Below, in pieces: positions 17,749-26,175 of a DNA stretch of 64,000 nucleotides. The first letter of the stretch is position 1. Each line of letters begins with the position of its first letter. The notes below the pieces were generated by a model. The model was not told the DNA's origin. It worked only from the letters and a program-made list of their open reading frames with translations, and did no database searches. This DNA comes from Grimontia marina (lineage in GTDB: Bacteria > Pseudomonadota > Gammaproteobacteria > Enterobacterales > Vibrionaceae), in the NCBI RefSeq assembly GCF_900060185.1, contig NZ_FIZY01000030.1:1-64000 (forward strand), given 5' to 3'. A program made the position numbers and the translations under genes.

Positions 17749-18417
17749 TCAGCGTTTACACAAAACACTGGAATCTGATTTGTGCGTAGACTTATGTTTC
17801 GCTGGTTTCATAGCGAACACGTATCTGAGTGAGGCATAAAATATAGTGACATATGCCATCAACTCGGTGCCTTCTTCGGCGATATTTTTCGCTGCGCGGA
17901 CATAGCCGTCACCCAACAGTTCCCGCCACAGCGAGCTCATGCCGAATAGTCTTGAAAAGACCAGCAGCATGGCTAGACCCATACACAGAAGCCCAAAGTT
18001 CCTGTGATTGACAAAGGCTGCAAACTGGTTAGCTGTTTCAGTGCGATCTGTCAGCGAATAAATAACGGCACTAGCTGCAACGATGGCAGCGGGGTACACC
18101 CAGAAACCATGGAAAACTAATTCATCAAAGAACATGTCTAGTTCGCGAATCAGCAAGCACAGAAAAAAACCTATCACCAAAGCGCCAAAACGTTTAAATG
18201 ATGGATTGTGCTTTGCTATGTATGCGTAACAAAGGATAGTCAGTGATAACAGAAATTGTTCCATGTATTCGACCAAAGTACCTTCCGATGCACCGGTTTT
18301 CAGCGTGTCAATGTCGAACCGGATAACTAGAACCGGCAAAGAGACCAAGACAGCGAGAAATAAAAACTGTGCAAAGGCATTAAAGATGGCGGATGTATTA
18401 TTACTGCGATATGGCAT
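17749..18417 (-). CDS. Polytopic membrane protein of unknown function
   Basis: About 222 residues with six or seven hydrophobic segments, among them FNAFAQFLFLAVLVSLPVLV, FLLSLTILCYAYIA, FGALVIGFFLCLLI, WVYPAAIVAASAVIYSL and FGLLCMGLAMLLVFSRLFG. A conserved-looking acidic pair RELDMFFDE follows the third segment, and AEEGTELMAYVTIFYASLRY precedes the tail. I do not recognise a named family. The frame opens at 18453, but the ATG at 18417 stands 6 nt after GAGAGGA and is preferred. The Sel1-like gene begins 128 nt downstream on the same strand. Confidence 0.65.
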   Translation of the reverse strand: MPYRSNNTSAIFNAFAQFLFLAVLVSLPVLVIRFDIDTLKTGASEGTLVEYMEQFLLSLTILCYAYIAKHNPSFKRFGALVIGFFLCLLIRELDMFFDELVFHGFWVYPAAIVAASAVIYSLTDRTETANQFAAFVNHRNFGLLCMGLAMLLVFSRLFGMSSLWRELLGDGYVRAAKNIAEEGTELMAYVTIFYASLRYVFAMKPAKHKSTHKSDSSVLCKR

Positions 18418-18736
18418 CAGCTTCCTCTCAAACTGCATGAATACGTTTCTCATTCCAGAATGACTACCTATCCGTGATGTTTGTCACAATGAATTGTCGG
18501 CTCGTTAACGAGAGCTCATATTTATGTGATTTAAGTCAAGTTAAGCGAATATACGTCATCAATTATTCACAAGGTGTCTTATTTATGAGGCCGGAAATAC
18601 AAATGTCATACTTGCTTTAACGAGTTGCTTGCCTGAAGTTCCAAGTTTCATCTATCGCTGTTTTGTCTCAATGTTACTGGTTCGGGTAACTGACTGAATC
18701 GTGTATCTTTAATGGAGGGATTTTCGAGGAAGGCTC
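18418..18736. other. Divergent intergenic region
   Basis: A 319-nt gap between the divergent membrane-protein and oxidoreductase genes. It is AT-rich and must hold both promoters. I see no repeat, terminator or known RNA here. Confidence 0.5.
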
Positions 18737-19708
18737 ATGGGGAATAAAACTATTCGTTGGGGAATGATTGGCTGTGGCAATGTGACTGAGCGAAAAAGTG
18801 GTCCTGCTTTTTGGCTGGTCGATAGCTCGTCATTAGAAATGGTGATGGCTAGGCGAAAGGAACAAGCTAAGGACTATTCCGAACGTCACAGAATAGTACG
18901 TTACACAACTGATGCATCGGCGCTGATTAATGACGCCAATGTGGATGCGATTTACGTCGCTACACCACCGGACAGTCATCTCGAATACGCATTAATGGCC
19001 GCCGATGCAGGCAAGCCATGCGTTGTTGAAAAGCCAATGGCACTGACGACGGAAGAATGCGATCAAATGTTGGCCGCATTCGAAAAAGCCCAGGTGCCGA
19101 TTTTTGTGGCATATTACCGCCGCTCACTACCAAGATTTGATGTGGTGAGAGAATGGATAGAGCAGGGAATGGTCGGTGATGTCAGACATATCCACTGGGC
19201 TTATCACCGCGCGCCGAGCGCTGATGATATTGCAGGTAAAGACAACTGGCGTGTGGACCCCAAGCAAGCTGGAGGTGGTTACTTTGTTGATCTGGCAAGT
19301 CATGGGTTGAATTTGTTTCAACAGTGGTTTGGGGACATTGTTGCTGCCAAAGGCATCAAAACCAATCAACAGGGTTATTACGAAGCAGAGGATGCAGTAG
19401 CGGCTAGCCTGGCATTTGAGAGCGGTGTAATAGGTTCAGGTTACTGGAACTTTGGAGCGGTAAATAGCGAAGATCGGGTCGAGATTATTGGAAGTGATGG
19501 ACGGATAATTTGCTCTGTGTTTGGTGAGGATGACTTTGTGCTGGATGGAAAAGAAAAGGCAAGGGCAAATGTAGTTCTCCCTGATCCGGTTCAGTATTTT
19601 CATGTCCAGAACATGGTTGCGCATTTGAATGGCCATCAAGAATACTCAAGCACTGGAATCGCAGGTCGAAATACCACTTGGGCGATGGAGCAAATTCTTA
19701 ACGGTTGA
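18737..19708 (+). CDS. Gfo/Idh/MocA-family oxidoreductase
   Basis: A 323-residue NAD(P)-dependent sugar or cyclitol dehydrogenase-like protein. The N-terminal Rossmann site is WGMIGCGNVTERKSGPAF (G-x-G-x-x). It is followed by AIYVATPPDSHLEYALMAA and VVEKPMALT with the catalytic-region EKP lysine. The C-terminal domain carries GGGYFVDLASHGLNLFQQWFG, where His is the usual active-site base. The ATG follows GAGGAAGG. It stands alone, with no sugar transporter beside it, so the substrate is unknown. Cytoplasmic. Confidence 0.9.
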   Translation: MGNKTIRWGMIGCGNVTERKSGPAFWLVDSSSLEMVMARRKEQAKDYSERHRIVRYTTDASALINDANVDAIYVATPPDSHLEYALMAADAGKPCVVEKPMALTTEECDQMLAAFEKAQVPIFVAYYRRSLPRFDVVREWIEQGMVGDVRHIHWAYHRAPSADDIAGKDNWRVDPKQAGGGYFVDLASHGLNLFQQWFGDIVAAKGIKTNQQGYYEAEDAVAASLAFESGVIGSGYWNFGAVNSEDRVEIIGSDGRIICSVFGEDDFVLDGKEKARANVVLPDPVQYFHVQNMVAHLNGHQEYSSTGIAGRNTTWAMEQILNG

Positions 19709-19801
19709 GTAAATTGGTCTGAGAATTTGCTGAATTGAAAGGCGAATAGGTCATCATTTAGTCACTTGAGAGCAAATTCGGCTTGAAACGCAAATTAGTG
19801 C

Positions 19802-19830
19802 TTGCAAGGCTAAGGCGCTTTCCCTAATAT
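19802..19830 (+). promoter_or_regulatory. Sigma-70 promoter of tRNA-Asn
   Basis: TTGCAA at 19802-19807 and TAATAT at 19825-19830 with an exact 17-nt spacer. The predicted transcription start is about 22 nt before the mature tRNA. Confidence 0.6.
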
Positions 19831-19858
19831 TCATCTCGTTCTCAGGAACACAGATTAT

Positions 19859-19934
19859 TCCCCCTTAGTTCAGTCGGTAGAACGGCGGACTGTTAATCCG
19901 TATGTCGCTGGTTCAAGTCCAGCAGGGGGAGCCA
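19859..19934 (+). tRNA. tRNA-Asn (GTT)
   Basis: 76 nt including an encoded CCA. The acceptor stem TCCCCCT (19859-19865) pairs with AGGGGGA (19924-19930), with discriminator G. The D arm contains AGTTCAGTCGGTAGA. The anticodon loop is CTGTTAA with GTT at 19892-19894. The T arm is GCTGGTTCAAGTCCAGC. It has all features of a functional asparagine tRNA. Confidence 0.97.
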
Positions 19935-19938
19935 AATT

Positions 19939-19967
19939 TAGAGCCTCGTCGAAAGACGGGGCTTTCT
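19939..19967 (+). terminator. tRNA-Asn terminator
   Basis: AGCCTCGTC, loop GAAA, GACGGGGCTTTCTT. A strong stem with one G-U pair, just after the CCA end. Confidence 0.8.
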
Positions 19968-20018
19968 TCGTTTACCTCTTCAGGAATGAGTGAAACCGTC
20001 GAGACTGTCACTTCGCGA

Positions 20019-20107
20019 TATGTCGCTGACCTAGGCGGCCCCGTCACAAGTCCAGCAGTGGGAGCCAAATTTAAAGTCTCGTCGAAAGACGGAGCTTTTT
20101 TCGTTTT
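20019..20107 (+). pseudogene. Decayed 3' half of a second tRNA-Asn with its terminator
   Basis: TATGTCGCTG at 20019-20028 and CAAGTCCAGCAG-GGGAGCCAAATTT further on repeat the 3' half of the intact tRNA. Between them GTT is replaced by 18 unrelated bases, which breaks the T arm. One acceptor base is also changed (GTGGGA). The copied terminator follows (GTCTCGTC-GAAA-GACGGAGCTTTTTT, 20074-20103). The 5' half is not recognisable. This is either a decayed tandem duplicate or the scar of an element that integrated at the tRNA 3' end. Confidence 0.75.
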
Positions 20108-20210
20108 AGTGTTTGGTTAGCTCTCCTATCTTGTTGAATCACCCTCATAACAAGCTTCCATCAAACTTCAGCAGATTATTCCAATAAATCCGTTCAAATC
20201 ACTGAGAATG

Positions 20211-20231
20211 TAATGTTATATTATAACATTA
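20211..20231. promoter_or_regulatory. Zur box
   Basis: TAATGTTATA-T-TATAACATTA, a perfect 21-nt palindrome. It closely matches the gammaproteobacterial Zur consensus (AATGTTATAnTATAACATT). It ends 23 nt before the first ATG of the zinc operon, so bound Zur would block the promoter when zinc is plentiful. Confidence 0.9.
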
Positions 20232-20254
20232 TTGCTCAAGGCTCTTGATGGATC

Positions 20255-20551
20255 ATGTTGTTACCCTTCCGCAAATTGCTTCCTTTACTGTTAGCTGTAT
20301 TTCTCGGCTGGCAGGGTTTTGCGGTTGCGCATCATAAGGGCGAACATCATCACCAGCACAAAGTGGATCATGAGTGCATGCTCTGTGTTCTCGGTATGCC
20401 AGTCATTGAAGTCGATGTTGTTGACTCCCCCTTAAACAACATACTGACTTTTGCAGAGCCAACCCTTTGGCTTTTGTCTTTGCCGACAGCACATATCGCC
20501 CAAAATGCGCGTTCCCCTCCAGAGTTCACCTTTTCAATCATCTACATTTAA
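20255..20551 (+). CDS. Small His-rich exported or membrane protein, first gene of the zinc operon
   Basis: A 98-residue protein with an N-terminal signal or membrane segment (KLLPLLLAVFLGWQGFAVA). A metal-binding-looking stretch HHKGEHHHQHKVDHECMLC follows at about residues 26-44, then a second hydrophobic segment. It resembles the small DUF2946-like proteins found beside metal-uptake genes; this is by appearance only. Its position directly under the Zur box and 22 nt upstream of zrgA argues for a role in zinc handling, perhaps delivery at the membrane. Confidence 0.65.
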   Translation: MLLPFRKLLPLLLAVFLGWQGFAVAHHKGEHHHQHKVDHECMLCVLGMPVIEVDVVDSPLNNILTFAEPTLWLLSLPTAHIAQNARSPPEFTFSIIYI

Positions 20552-20573
20552 AAGACTAAATTTTGGAGAAATT

Positions 20574-21248
20574 ATGCGTACTAAACATTTGTTTGCGCTC
20601 AGTGGGATTGCTTTGGGTGTGACGTCGGCAGCGTCTGCAGAAAATCATGAATTCCGTCAGCATGACGCTCACCAACACGGGTTTGTTGAGTGGCATATTG
20701 CGCAAGATGGCGACGAGCTTCTTGCAGAAATCATTGCACCAGGCAGTGATGTAGTAGGTTTCGAGCACGCACCAGAAAATGCAGAGCAGAAAGCGGCGAT
20801 TGAAAAAGCGCTTGCTGCACTGGCGAAACCAGGTGCTTTGTTTGCAATCAATGCGGAGGCAGGCTGTGATCTGGAAGCCCAGCAGGTTACCCATACGCTA
20901 GATGAAGATGACCACGACGGCCATGACAATCACGATAAGCACGATGATCATACGGGTCACGACCATGACAAGCATGACGACCATCACGATGAGCATGATC
21001 ACCATGACGAGCATAAAGGCCATGCTCATGATGAGCACGACCACGGACATGATCATAAGAAAGCACAACATGGCGAGTTCTCAGCGCAATACACCTTCCA
21101 CTGTAAAGCGCCAGACAAGATTCAATCTATTACAACGGGTTGGTTCACGGCATTTGGTAACACTGAGAAAATCAGTATTCAGGCAGTGACCGATAAAGGT
21201 GTAGTGGCTCAAGAATTGCTGCCATCGTCCACGACTTTCCGTTTTTAA
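20574..21248 (+). CDS. zrgA: Periplasmic zinc-binding protein ZrgA (DUF2796)
   Basis: A 224-residue DUF2796 protein, the zinc-uptake protein ZrgA described in Vibrio. It has a signal peptide (MRTKHLFALSGIALGVTSAASA), a conserved EFRQHDAHQHGFVEW block, and then a His/Asp-rich stretch at about residues 111-163 made of HDxHD and HDHHDEH units. That stretch should bind several zinc ions. The C-terminal domain (FHCKAPDKIQSI) follows. The frame is open upstream to 20451, but ATG 20574 sits behind TTGGAGAA and starts the signal peptide. It probably passes zinc to the transporter encoded by the next genes. Confidence 0.9.
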   Translation: MRTKHLFALSGIALGVTSAASAENHEFRQHDAHQHGFVEWHIAQDGDELLAEIIAPGSDVVGFEHAPENAEQKAAIEKALAALAKPGALFAINAEAGCDLEAQQVTHTLDEDDHDGHDNHDKHDDHTGHDHDKHDDHHDEHDHHDEHKGHAHDEHDHGHDHKKAQHGEFSAQYTFHCKAPDKIQSITTGWFTAFGNTEKISIQAVTDKGVVAQELLPSSTTFRF

Positions 21249-21254
21249 ATATTC

Positions 21255-21276
21255 AGGCCCCTTCGGGGGCCTTTTG
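21255..21276 (+). terminator. Intercistronic hairpin between zrgA and the ABC genes
   Basis: AGGCCCC-TTCG-GGGGCCT followed by TTTGG. A very stable UUCG tetraloop stem with a short U tract, placed 12 nt before the ATPase gene. It probably acts as a partial terminator or 3' stabiliser, giving more binding protein than transporter. Confidence 0.7.
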
Positions 21277-21287
21277 GTTGTAATTCT

Positions 21288-21980
21288 ATGTTATTGATTA
21301 AAGACCTCCGCTTCAGGTGGCCAGGCCAAGAACAATGGCAAATTGATATTCCGGACTTTTTTCTTCAAGCCAAAGAGCGCGTTTTTCTCAAAGGGGCCAG
21401 TGGGTGCGGTAAGTCCACTTTACTTGGACTTATTGCCGGTATTAATTCTGCTGACCAAGGTTCGCTGCGCATTCAGAATACGGATTTAACCGCTCTGAAA
21501 GGTGCGAAGCGGGATGCTTTTCGTGCAGATCATCTTGGCTATATCTTTCAGCAGTTTAATTTGCTGCCTTATCTCTCTGTGATTGATAATGTGACGTTGC
21601 CTTGTCGCTTTTCTAAAGCGCGTAAAGAAAAGGCAGGGGATAACTTACAACAAGAAGCGGAGCGATTACTCCGTGCGCTGGCATTGCCAGAAAATTGCCT
21701 CAACAAAGCAGTTACCGAGCTCAGTATTGGCCAACAACAACGTGTGGCTGCGGCGCGGGCATTGATTGGTAAGCCCGCGTTGCTTTTGGCTGATGAGCCA
21801 ACGTCCGCCCTGGATGCGGATACACGCAATGCCTTTATCTCGCTTTTGATGAATGAGTGTGAGAACTCAGGCTCCAGCCTTTTGTTTGTTTCTCACGACG
21901 GTTCACTGGAATCACACTTTGATCGTTCTATCTCCCTGCCAGATTTAAACAGAGCGGCAACACCAACGGAGGTGCTCTAA
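21288..21980 (+). CDS. ABC transporter ATPase of the zinc operon (ZrgB counterpart)
   Basis: A 230-residue ATPase of the LolD/MacB/DevA type. Walker A is GASGCGKST, the Q-loop lies in GYIFQQFNLLPYLSV, the signature is the variant LSIGQQQR, Walker B is LLLADEPTSALD, and the H-loop is VSHD. It should energise the FtsX-like permease encoded immediately downstream, with which it is adjacent (stop 21980, start 21981). I see no convincing ribosome binding site, so its translation may depend on the preceding cistron. Confidence 0.88.
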   Translation: MLLIKDLRFRWPGQEQWQIDIPDFFLQAKERVFLKGASGCGKSTLLGLIAGINSADQGSLRIQNTDLTALKGAKRDAFRADHLGYIFQQFNLLPYLSVIDNVTLPCRFSKARKEKAGDNLQQEAERLLRALALPENCLNKAVTELSIGQQQRVAAARALIGKPALLLADEPTSALDADTRNAFISLLMNECENSGSSLLFVSHDGSLESHFDRSISLPDLNRAATPTEVL

Positions 21981-23237
21981 ATGGCTATCCTTCGATTGGC
22001 ACTACAAAGCCTTCGTAACCGCAAAGCAACGGCAATCCTGACTATTTTCACCGTGGCTGTTTCAGTCGCTTTGTTGATTGGTGTCGAGCGCGTAAGAACC
22101 CAAGCTAAAGAGAGTTTTGCCAACACCATTTCAGGTACAGATCTCATTGTCGGTGCCCGCTCTGGGCAAGTGAATCTGCTGCTTTACTCTGTGTTCCGCA
22201 TCGGCAACGCGACCAATAACATCGATTGGAAAAGTGTTGAGGATGTTAAAAACCATCCTGCTGTAGCTTGGACTATCCCGATTTCGCTGGGCGACTCTCA
22301 CCGTGGATTCCGCGTTGTCGGTACAACTGATGACTACTTTAAATACTACCGTTACGGCCAAAAGCAGCCGTTATCTTTCAAAGAAGGCAAGTCGTTTGAT
22401 GGTTTATTCGATACGGTCATTGGTTCAGAAGTGGCTAAGAAGCTGGGTTATCAACTGGGCGATGAGATCGTTATTGCTCACGGTTTGGCGGATAAGAGCT
22501 TTGCCCGACACGATAATCTTCCGTTTAAGGTTACCGGTATCCTTTCGCCAACGGGTACGCCGGTGGATCGAAGCGTGCATGTTTCTATGCCAGCCATTGA
22601 AGCGATTCATATTGGCTGGGAAAGCGGCGCCAGAATGGGGCCGGGGGTAAAGCCGGAAGATATCGATCCTGACTTGCTGCAGCCAGAGCAAATTACCGCA
22701 GTGTTGCTTGGACTAAAAAGCCGTATTCAGACGTTTGCTTTGCAACGAACTATTAACGAATACAAACAAGAGCCGCTAACGGCCATTATGCCGGGTATCG
22801 CGTTACACGAACTTTGGAGCATGATGTCAGTTGCTGAACAGGCTTTGCTGGTGGTTTCCGGCTTTGTGGTAGTTGCTGGTTTGATGGGGATGCTTTCAAG
22901 TCTGCTGACCAGCCTGAATGAACGCCGGCGTGAAATGGCAATATTGCGGGGAATGGGAGCAAGACCTGCTCATATTTTCTTCCTGCTTATCAGCGAAGCC
23001 CTGCTCTTGACCCTGTTGGGAATCATTGCTGGAGTGACAGTGCTGCTAATCATGATTAATCTGGCTGCTCCTTTTGTATTGAGTCAATATGGATTGCAAC
23101 TTTCCTCTGCTTTTTTGAGTCAACATGAATGGATGCTAATTGGCATTGTGCTGGTGGCAGGATTTTTGGTGGGAATGTTCCCTGCGCTTCGCGCGTATCG
23201 CCAATCTCTGTCAGACGGCATGACAATACGGATATAA
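21981..23237 (+). CDS. FtsX-like ABC permease of the zinc operon (ZrgC counterpart)
   Basis: A 418-residue permease of the FtsX/MacB type. One N-terminal membrane segment (ATAILTIFTVAVSVALLIGV) is followed by a large periplasmic domain (about residues 45-275) and three more segments near residues 285-310, 335-365 and 385-405. The conserved RRREMAILRGMGARP loop, which contacts the ATPase, lies between segments 2 and 3. Such permeases usually work by mechanotransmission rather than classical import, so how zinc crosses is open. Confidence 0.88.
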   Translation: MAILRLALQSLRNRKATAILTIFTVAVSVALLIGVERVRTQAKESFANTISGTDLIVGARSGQVNLLLYSVFRIGNATNNIDWKSVEDVKNHPAVAWTIPISLGDSHRGFRVVGTTDDYFKYYRYGQKQPLSFKEGKSFDGLFDTVIGSEVAKKLGYQLGDEIVIAHGLADKSFARHDNLPFKVTGILSPTGTPVDRSVHVSMPAIEAIHIGWESGARMGPGVKPEDIDPDLLQPEQITAVLLGLKSRIQTFALQRTINEYKQEPLTAIMPGIALHELWSMMSVAEQALLVVSGFVVVAGLMGMLSSLLTSLNERRREMAILRGMGARPAHIFFLLISEALLLTLLGIIAGVTVLLIMINLAAPFVLSQYGLQLSSAFLSQHEWMLIGIVLVAGFLVGMFPALRAYRQSLSDGMTIRI

Positions 23238-23241
23238 GATA

Positions 23242-23724
23242 ATGAAAAAATGGTTATTAATTCTCACGGCGTGCCTGCCAATGATTGCGCAGGCTGATGA
23301 AGCATTGAAATTGGATTGGTTGGATTTAATTCCCGAGTCTGAACGCAATCAGTTCAATGATCGCGGTACGCCTGTGATTGACCACACTAACGAGGCGCCA
23401 CAACAAAATTTGGTCGGCAAAGTGCGTTCTGAACTCAACAACAGCCAAGTGAAAATTCCGGGCTTTGTTATTCCTTTAGAAGGCGATGCCAACATAGTGA
23501 CCGAATTTCTGTTAGTTCCTTTCTTTGGGGCTTGTATCCACGTGCCGCCTCCACCACCGAATCAAATTGTCTACGTGAAGTTTGAAGAAGGTGCGCCTGT
23601 ACAGGAGCTTTGGGATGTGGTGTATGTAGTTGGCCAACTGAAAACACAGACTGTCTCCCATGACATTGCGCAGGCGGGTTATCTGCTGGAAGGCTCTGCA
23701 ATTGAACCTTACGACGATGAATAA
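23242..23724 (+). CDS. DUF3299 periplasmic protein (zinc operon)
   Basis: A 160-residue protein with a signal peptide (MKKWLLILTACLPMIAQADE). Its DUF3299 core is KIPGFVIPLEGD, then FLLVPFFGACIHVPPPPPNQIVYV. The single Cys next to His in GACIHVPPPP is the hallmark and a likely metal site. It begins 5 nt after the permease gene. DUF3299 proteins regularly accompany ZrgA-type clusters, which supports a role in zinc uptake; the exact task is unknown. Confidence 0.85.
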   Translation: MKKWLLILTACLPMIAQADEALKLDWLDLIPESERNQFNDRGTPVIDHTNEAPQQNLVGKVRSELNNSQVKIPGFVIPLEGDANIVTEFLLVPFFGACIHVPPPPPNQIVYVKFEEGAPVQELWDVVYVVGQLKTQTVSHDIAQAGYLLEGSAIEPYDDE

Positions 23725-23749
23725 GCTCAAACGAGTAAACGTTAAACAG

Positions 23750-23776
23750 AAAGCCCGAAAAATGCGGGCTTTTTTG
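23750..23776 (+). terminator. Terminator of the zinc operon
   Basis: AAGCCCG, loop AAAAATG, CGGGCTT, then TTTTT. It is also placed to stop leftward transcription from the convergent LysR gene. Confidence 0.9.
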
Positions 23777-23779
23777 TGT

Positions 23780-24661
23780 TTAGTGACTTTGGAACAAATC
23801 ATTCAGGGTGCTATCAATCCATATCATGACTTTATCCCAGCCTCTGGCTTTCCGTTTAATTGCGCTCAGCGTTAATAGAGGAGGGCTGGAAAGCTCTGCG
23901 GTCGAAAGCTCTTTGACCGAACCTTCCATCAATTCGTGAGAGACAATGTGTTCAGGGACAAACGCCCAGCCAAGGTTTCGCGTGATCAGGTTTGAAATGT
24001 AGTAGTAACTGTCAACGTGCCAATACCGTGGGGAAAGCGGCTCCTCTTGGGAATAACCGAGTCGATCTCGAATGGCGAGTTGGCGATATTTAACCAAGTC
24101 ATCTTCGTGAAGGTGTTCAAGCTTAGCAAGAGGGTGATCATGGCCCGTGATAAGGCATTGCTTCACTGTCTCGATATCATACCAATCCAGTGACTCAGAA
24201 AGCGGTTTAACACGGAAGATGAATCCGATGTCAGCGCGACCTTCGTTAACCCAGGTAGCTATATCTTCTTGAGAGCCGTTAAGAATAGTGAGTTTAAGCT
24301 CAGGAAAGGCATCAGCAAGCCGTTCGAAAAGTATTTCAAACGTCTGGATGGGAACCGCTTCATCCATGGCGACATTGAATGAGACAGGCTCTCCACTAGT
24401 CACCGCCATAGCTCGGGAGTTCATCCGTTGACATTGCTGCAAAATCGCCTTTGCATCGATCAGCATTTCTTTTCCTGCTTCTGTTAGCACAGGCAGTTTG
24501 GCGCTGCGATCAAAAAGCTCAAATCCCAGATCAATTTCGAGGTTCGCAATGGCGGTACTTATTCGCGATTGTGCCTTACCAAGTTTCCTCGCGGCGGCGG
24601 AAAATGAGCCTGTTTCGGCAGCTTCTACAAATGCCTTGAGTTGTTCCAATGTCCACTGCAT
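23780..24661 (-). CDS. LysR-family transcriptional regulator
   Basis: A 293-residue LysR regulator. The winged helix-turn-helix occupies residues 1-60 (LKAFVEAAETGSFSAAARKL, then AQSRISTAIANLEIDLGFELFDR). An effector-binding domain fills the rest. It is divergent from the MATE transporter gene with a gap of about 110 nt. LysR proteins usually control the divergent neighbour, so it probably regulates that efflux pump in response to a small molecule. Confidence 0.92.
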   Translation of the reverse strand: MQWTLEQLKAFVEAAETGSFSAAARKLGKAQSRISTAIANLEIDLGFELFDRSAKLPVLTEAGKEMLIDAKAILQQCQRMNSRAMAVTSGEPVSFNVAMDEAVPIQTFEILFERLADAFPELKLTILNGSQEDIATWVNEGRADIGFIFRVKPLSESLDWYDIETVKQCLITGHDHPLAKLEHLHEDDLVKYRQLAIRDRLGYSQEEPLSPRYWHVDSYYYISNLITRNLGWAFVPEHIVSHELMEGSVKELSTAELSSPPLLTLSAIKRKARGWDKVMIWIDSTLNDLFQSH

Positions 24662-24773
24662 AGGTTATTCTCGCTTTTACCTATCCGCTTTTGTGATTGA
24701 TTTTAACTTTAATCTATAGCTAAACAGCGTGAAAATCCACTTTGTCGATTTATCACTTTATAGATTCGCTTTT

Positions 24774-26138
24774 ATGCACGTGACTGAAGTTAAACAAGGT
24801 GATTCCATCACCAAAACATTCTGGCGATTTACGATTCCTGCCATTGCAGCAATGATCGTTAACGGTCTATACCAACTTGTAGATGGTATTTTTGTTGGCC
24901 ATTACATTGGTGCAGAAGGACTGGAAGCGATTAACATCGCCTGGCCTGTGATTGCTATTGTTGGAGGTCTGGGTCTGATGATAGGTATGGGTGCTGGTAG
25001 CCTTATTTCCATCTATCGGGGTGAAGATAATCCTTGCAAAGCCAGAAGCGCGATGGCTACAGGGTTAGTATTAACGATAGTGCTGGGTGCATTAGCGTCC
25101 CTTTATCTTCTTTTGTTTGGCGATGTACTGGTTAAACTGCAGGGCGCGTCAGGGCTAGCTTATGGCTATGCCAATGACTATTTAGATGTCTTTAAGTTAG
25201 GTTCGGTGGCAACCGTGATAGCGGGCGCATTGCCATTTCTCATCCGAAATGACGATAGTCCCTTTGTTGCAACCTCTATGATGGTAGCGGGTGCACTGAC
25301 CAATATCGTATTGGACTATCTTTTCATTGGTTTACTGGGGTGGGGGCTCAAAGGCGCTGCAGTCGCAACCGTGTTGGCACAATTGGTCAGTGTGTTAATG
25401 GGACTCGCATACCTCTGCTCATCCCGTTCATTTCTGGGTATCTTCCGTCACCCGATAAAACTCAGTGTGTCTGACGCGGGCCAAAGCTTGGTACTTGGCT
25501 GCTCATCGCTGGTAATGTTTATGTATTACGGTGTGCTGGTAGGCTTCCATAATCGGCTGTTTGCGGAATATGGTACGCCAGTGAGTGTTGCTGCATTTGC
25601 TGTTGTGGGGTACCTGATGACGCTTTATTACGTGGTGGCTGAAGGTATTGCGGAAGGTATGCAGCCGCAAGTCAGCTTCTATCACGGTGCACAGTCTTAC
25701 TCAAAGATTGCGAAGGTCGCGAAACTGGCCACTATGGTGTCACTGACTGCTGGATTTATTTGGCTGGCTGTACTGAACCTGTTCCCGGACTTTGTCATTG
25801 GCATGTTCAACGGCGGTAATGAAGCGCTACTCCAGGAAGCAACGTTAGGTATCAGGCTACACCTGTCAGCCATGTATCTGGATGGCTTAATTATTCTGGC
25901 ATCCATGTACTTCTTGTCTGTTGGCAAAGGCGGAAAGTCATTGAGTATTTCTGTTGCTAACATGCTAGTGCAGTTCCCGTTCCTATATACCTTGCCTAAG
26001 TTTTGGGGTGTGGAAGGCGTTTGGCTCGCAATGCCTATCTCGAATGTGGTGCTGGCATCGGTGGTAATTCCAGTAATGTGGCATGACATTTTGAAGCAGC
26101 AAAAGAAACAGCCAGAGTTGTGTCCTGCAATGGCCTAA
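24774..26138 (+). CDS. MATE-family multidrug efflux transporter
   Basis: A MATE antiporter of about 454 residues that exports drugs or metabolites against sodium or protons. It has twelve membrane segments and opens with the MATE-typical TFWRFTIPAIAAMIVNGLYQ and LVDGIFVGHYIGAEGL. The second half starts with LVLGCSSLVMFMYYGVLVGF, and the internal two-fold repeat is evident. The frame opens at GTG 24729, but ATG 24774 matches the family start; neither has a clear ribosome binding site. The subfamily resembles MepA/DinF-like proteins. It is divergent from a LysR gene that is its likely regulator. Confidence 0.88.
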   Translation: MHVTEVKQGDSITKTFWRFTIPAIAAMIVNGLYQLVDGIFVGHYIGAEGLEAINIAWPVIAIVGGLGLMIGMGAGSLISIYRGEDNPCKARSAMATGLVLTIVLGALASLYLLLFGDVLVKLQGASGLAYGYANDYLDVFKLGSVATVIAGALPFLIRNDDSPFVATSMMVAGALTNIVLDYLFIGLLGWGLKGAAVATVLAQLVSVLMGLAYLCSSRSFLGIFRHPIKLSVSDAGQSLVLGCSSLVMFMYYGVLVGFHNRLFAEYGTPVSVAAFAVVGYLMTLYYVVAEGIAEGMQPQVSFYHGAQSYSKIAKVAKLATMVSLTAGFIWLAVLNLFPDFVIGMFNGGNEALLQEATLGIRLHLSAMYLDGLIILASMYFLSVGKGGKSLSISVANMLVQFPFLYTLPKFWGVEGVWLAMPISNVVLASVVIPVMWHDILKQQKKQPELCPAMA

Positions 26139-26140
26139 CA

Positions 26141-26166
26141 AAAAGAAGGGGAGCATTCGCTCCCCC
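26141..26166 (-). terminator. Terminator of the chemoreceptor operon
   Basis: GGGGAGC-ATTC-GCTCCCC at 26148-26165. Read on the minus strand it is followed by TTCTTTTTGTT. It lies between the convergent MATE and chemoreceptor genes. Confidence 0.8.
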
Positions 26167-26175
26167 GTTGCTTCT

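Noticed and set aside
21255..21276. End of the zinc operon at the intercistronic hairpin
   Set aside because: The next three genes continue in the same direction with tight spacing and belong functionally with zrgA, so the hairpin is treated as partial. The real operon terminator is at 23750.
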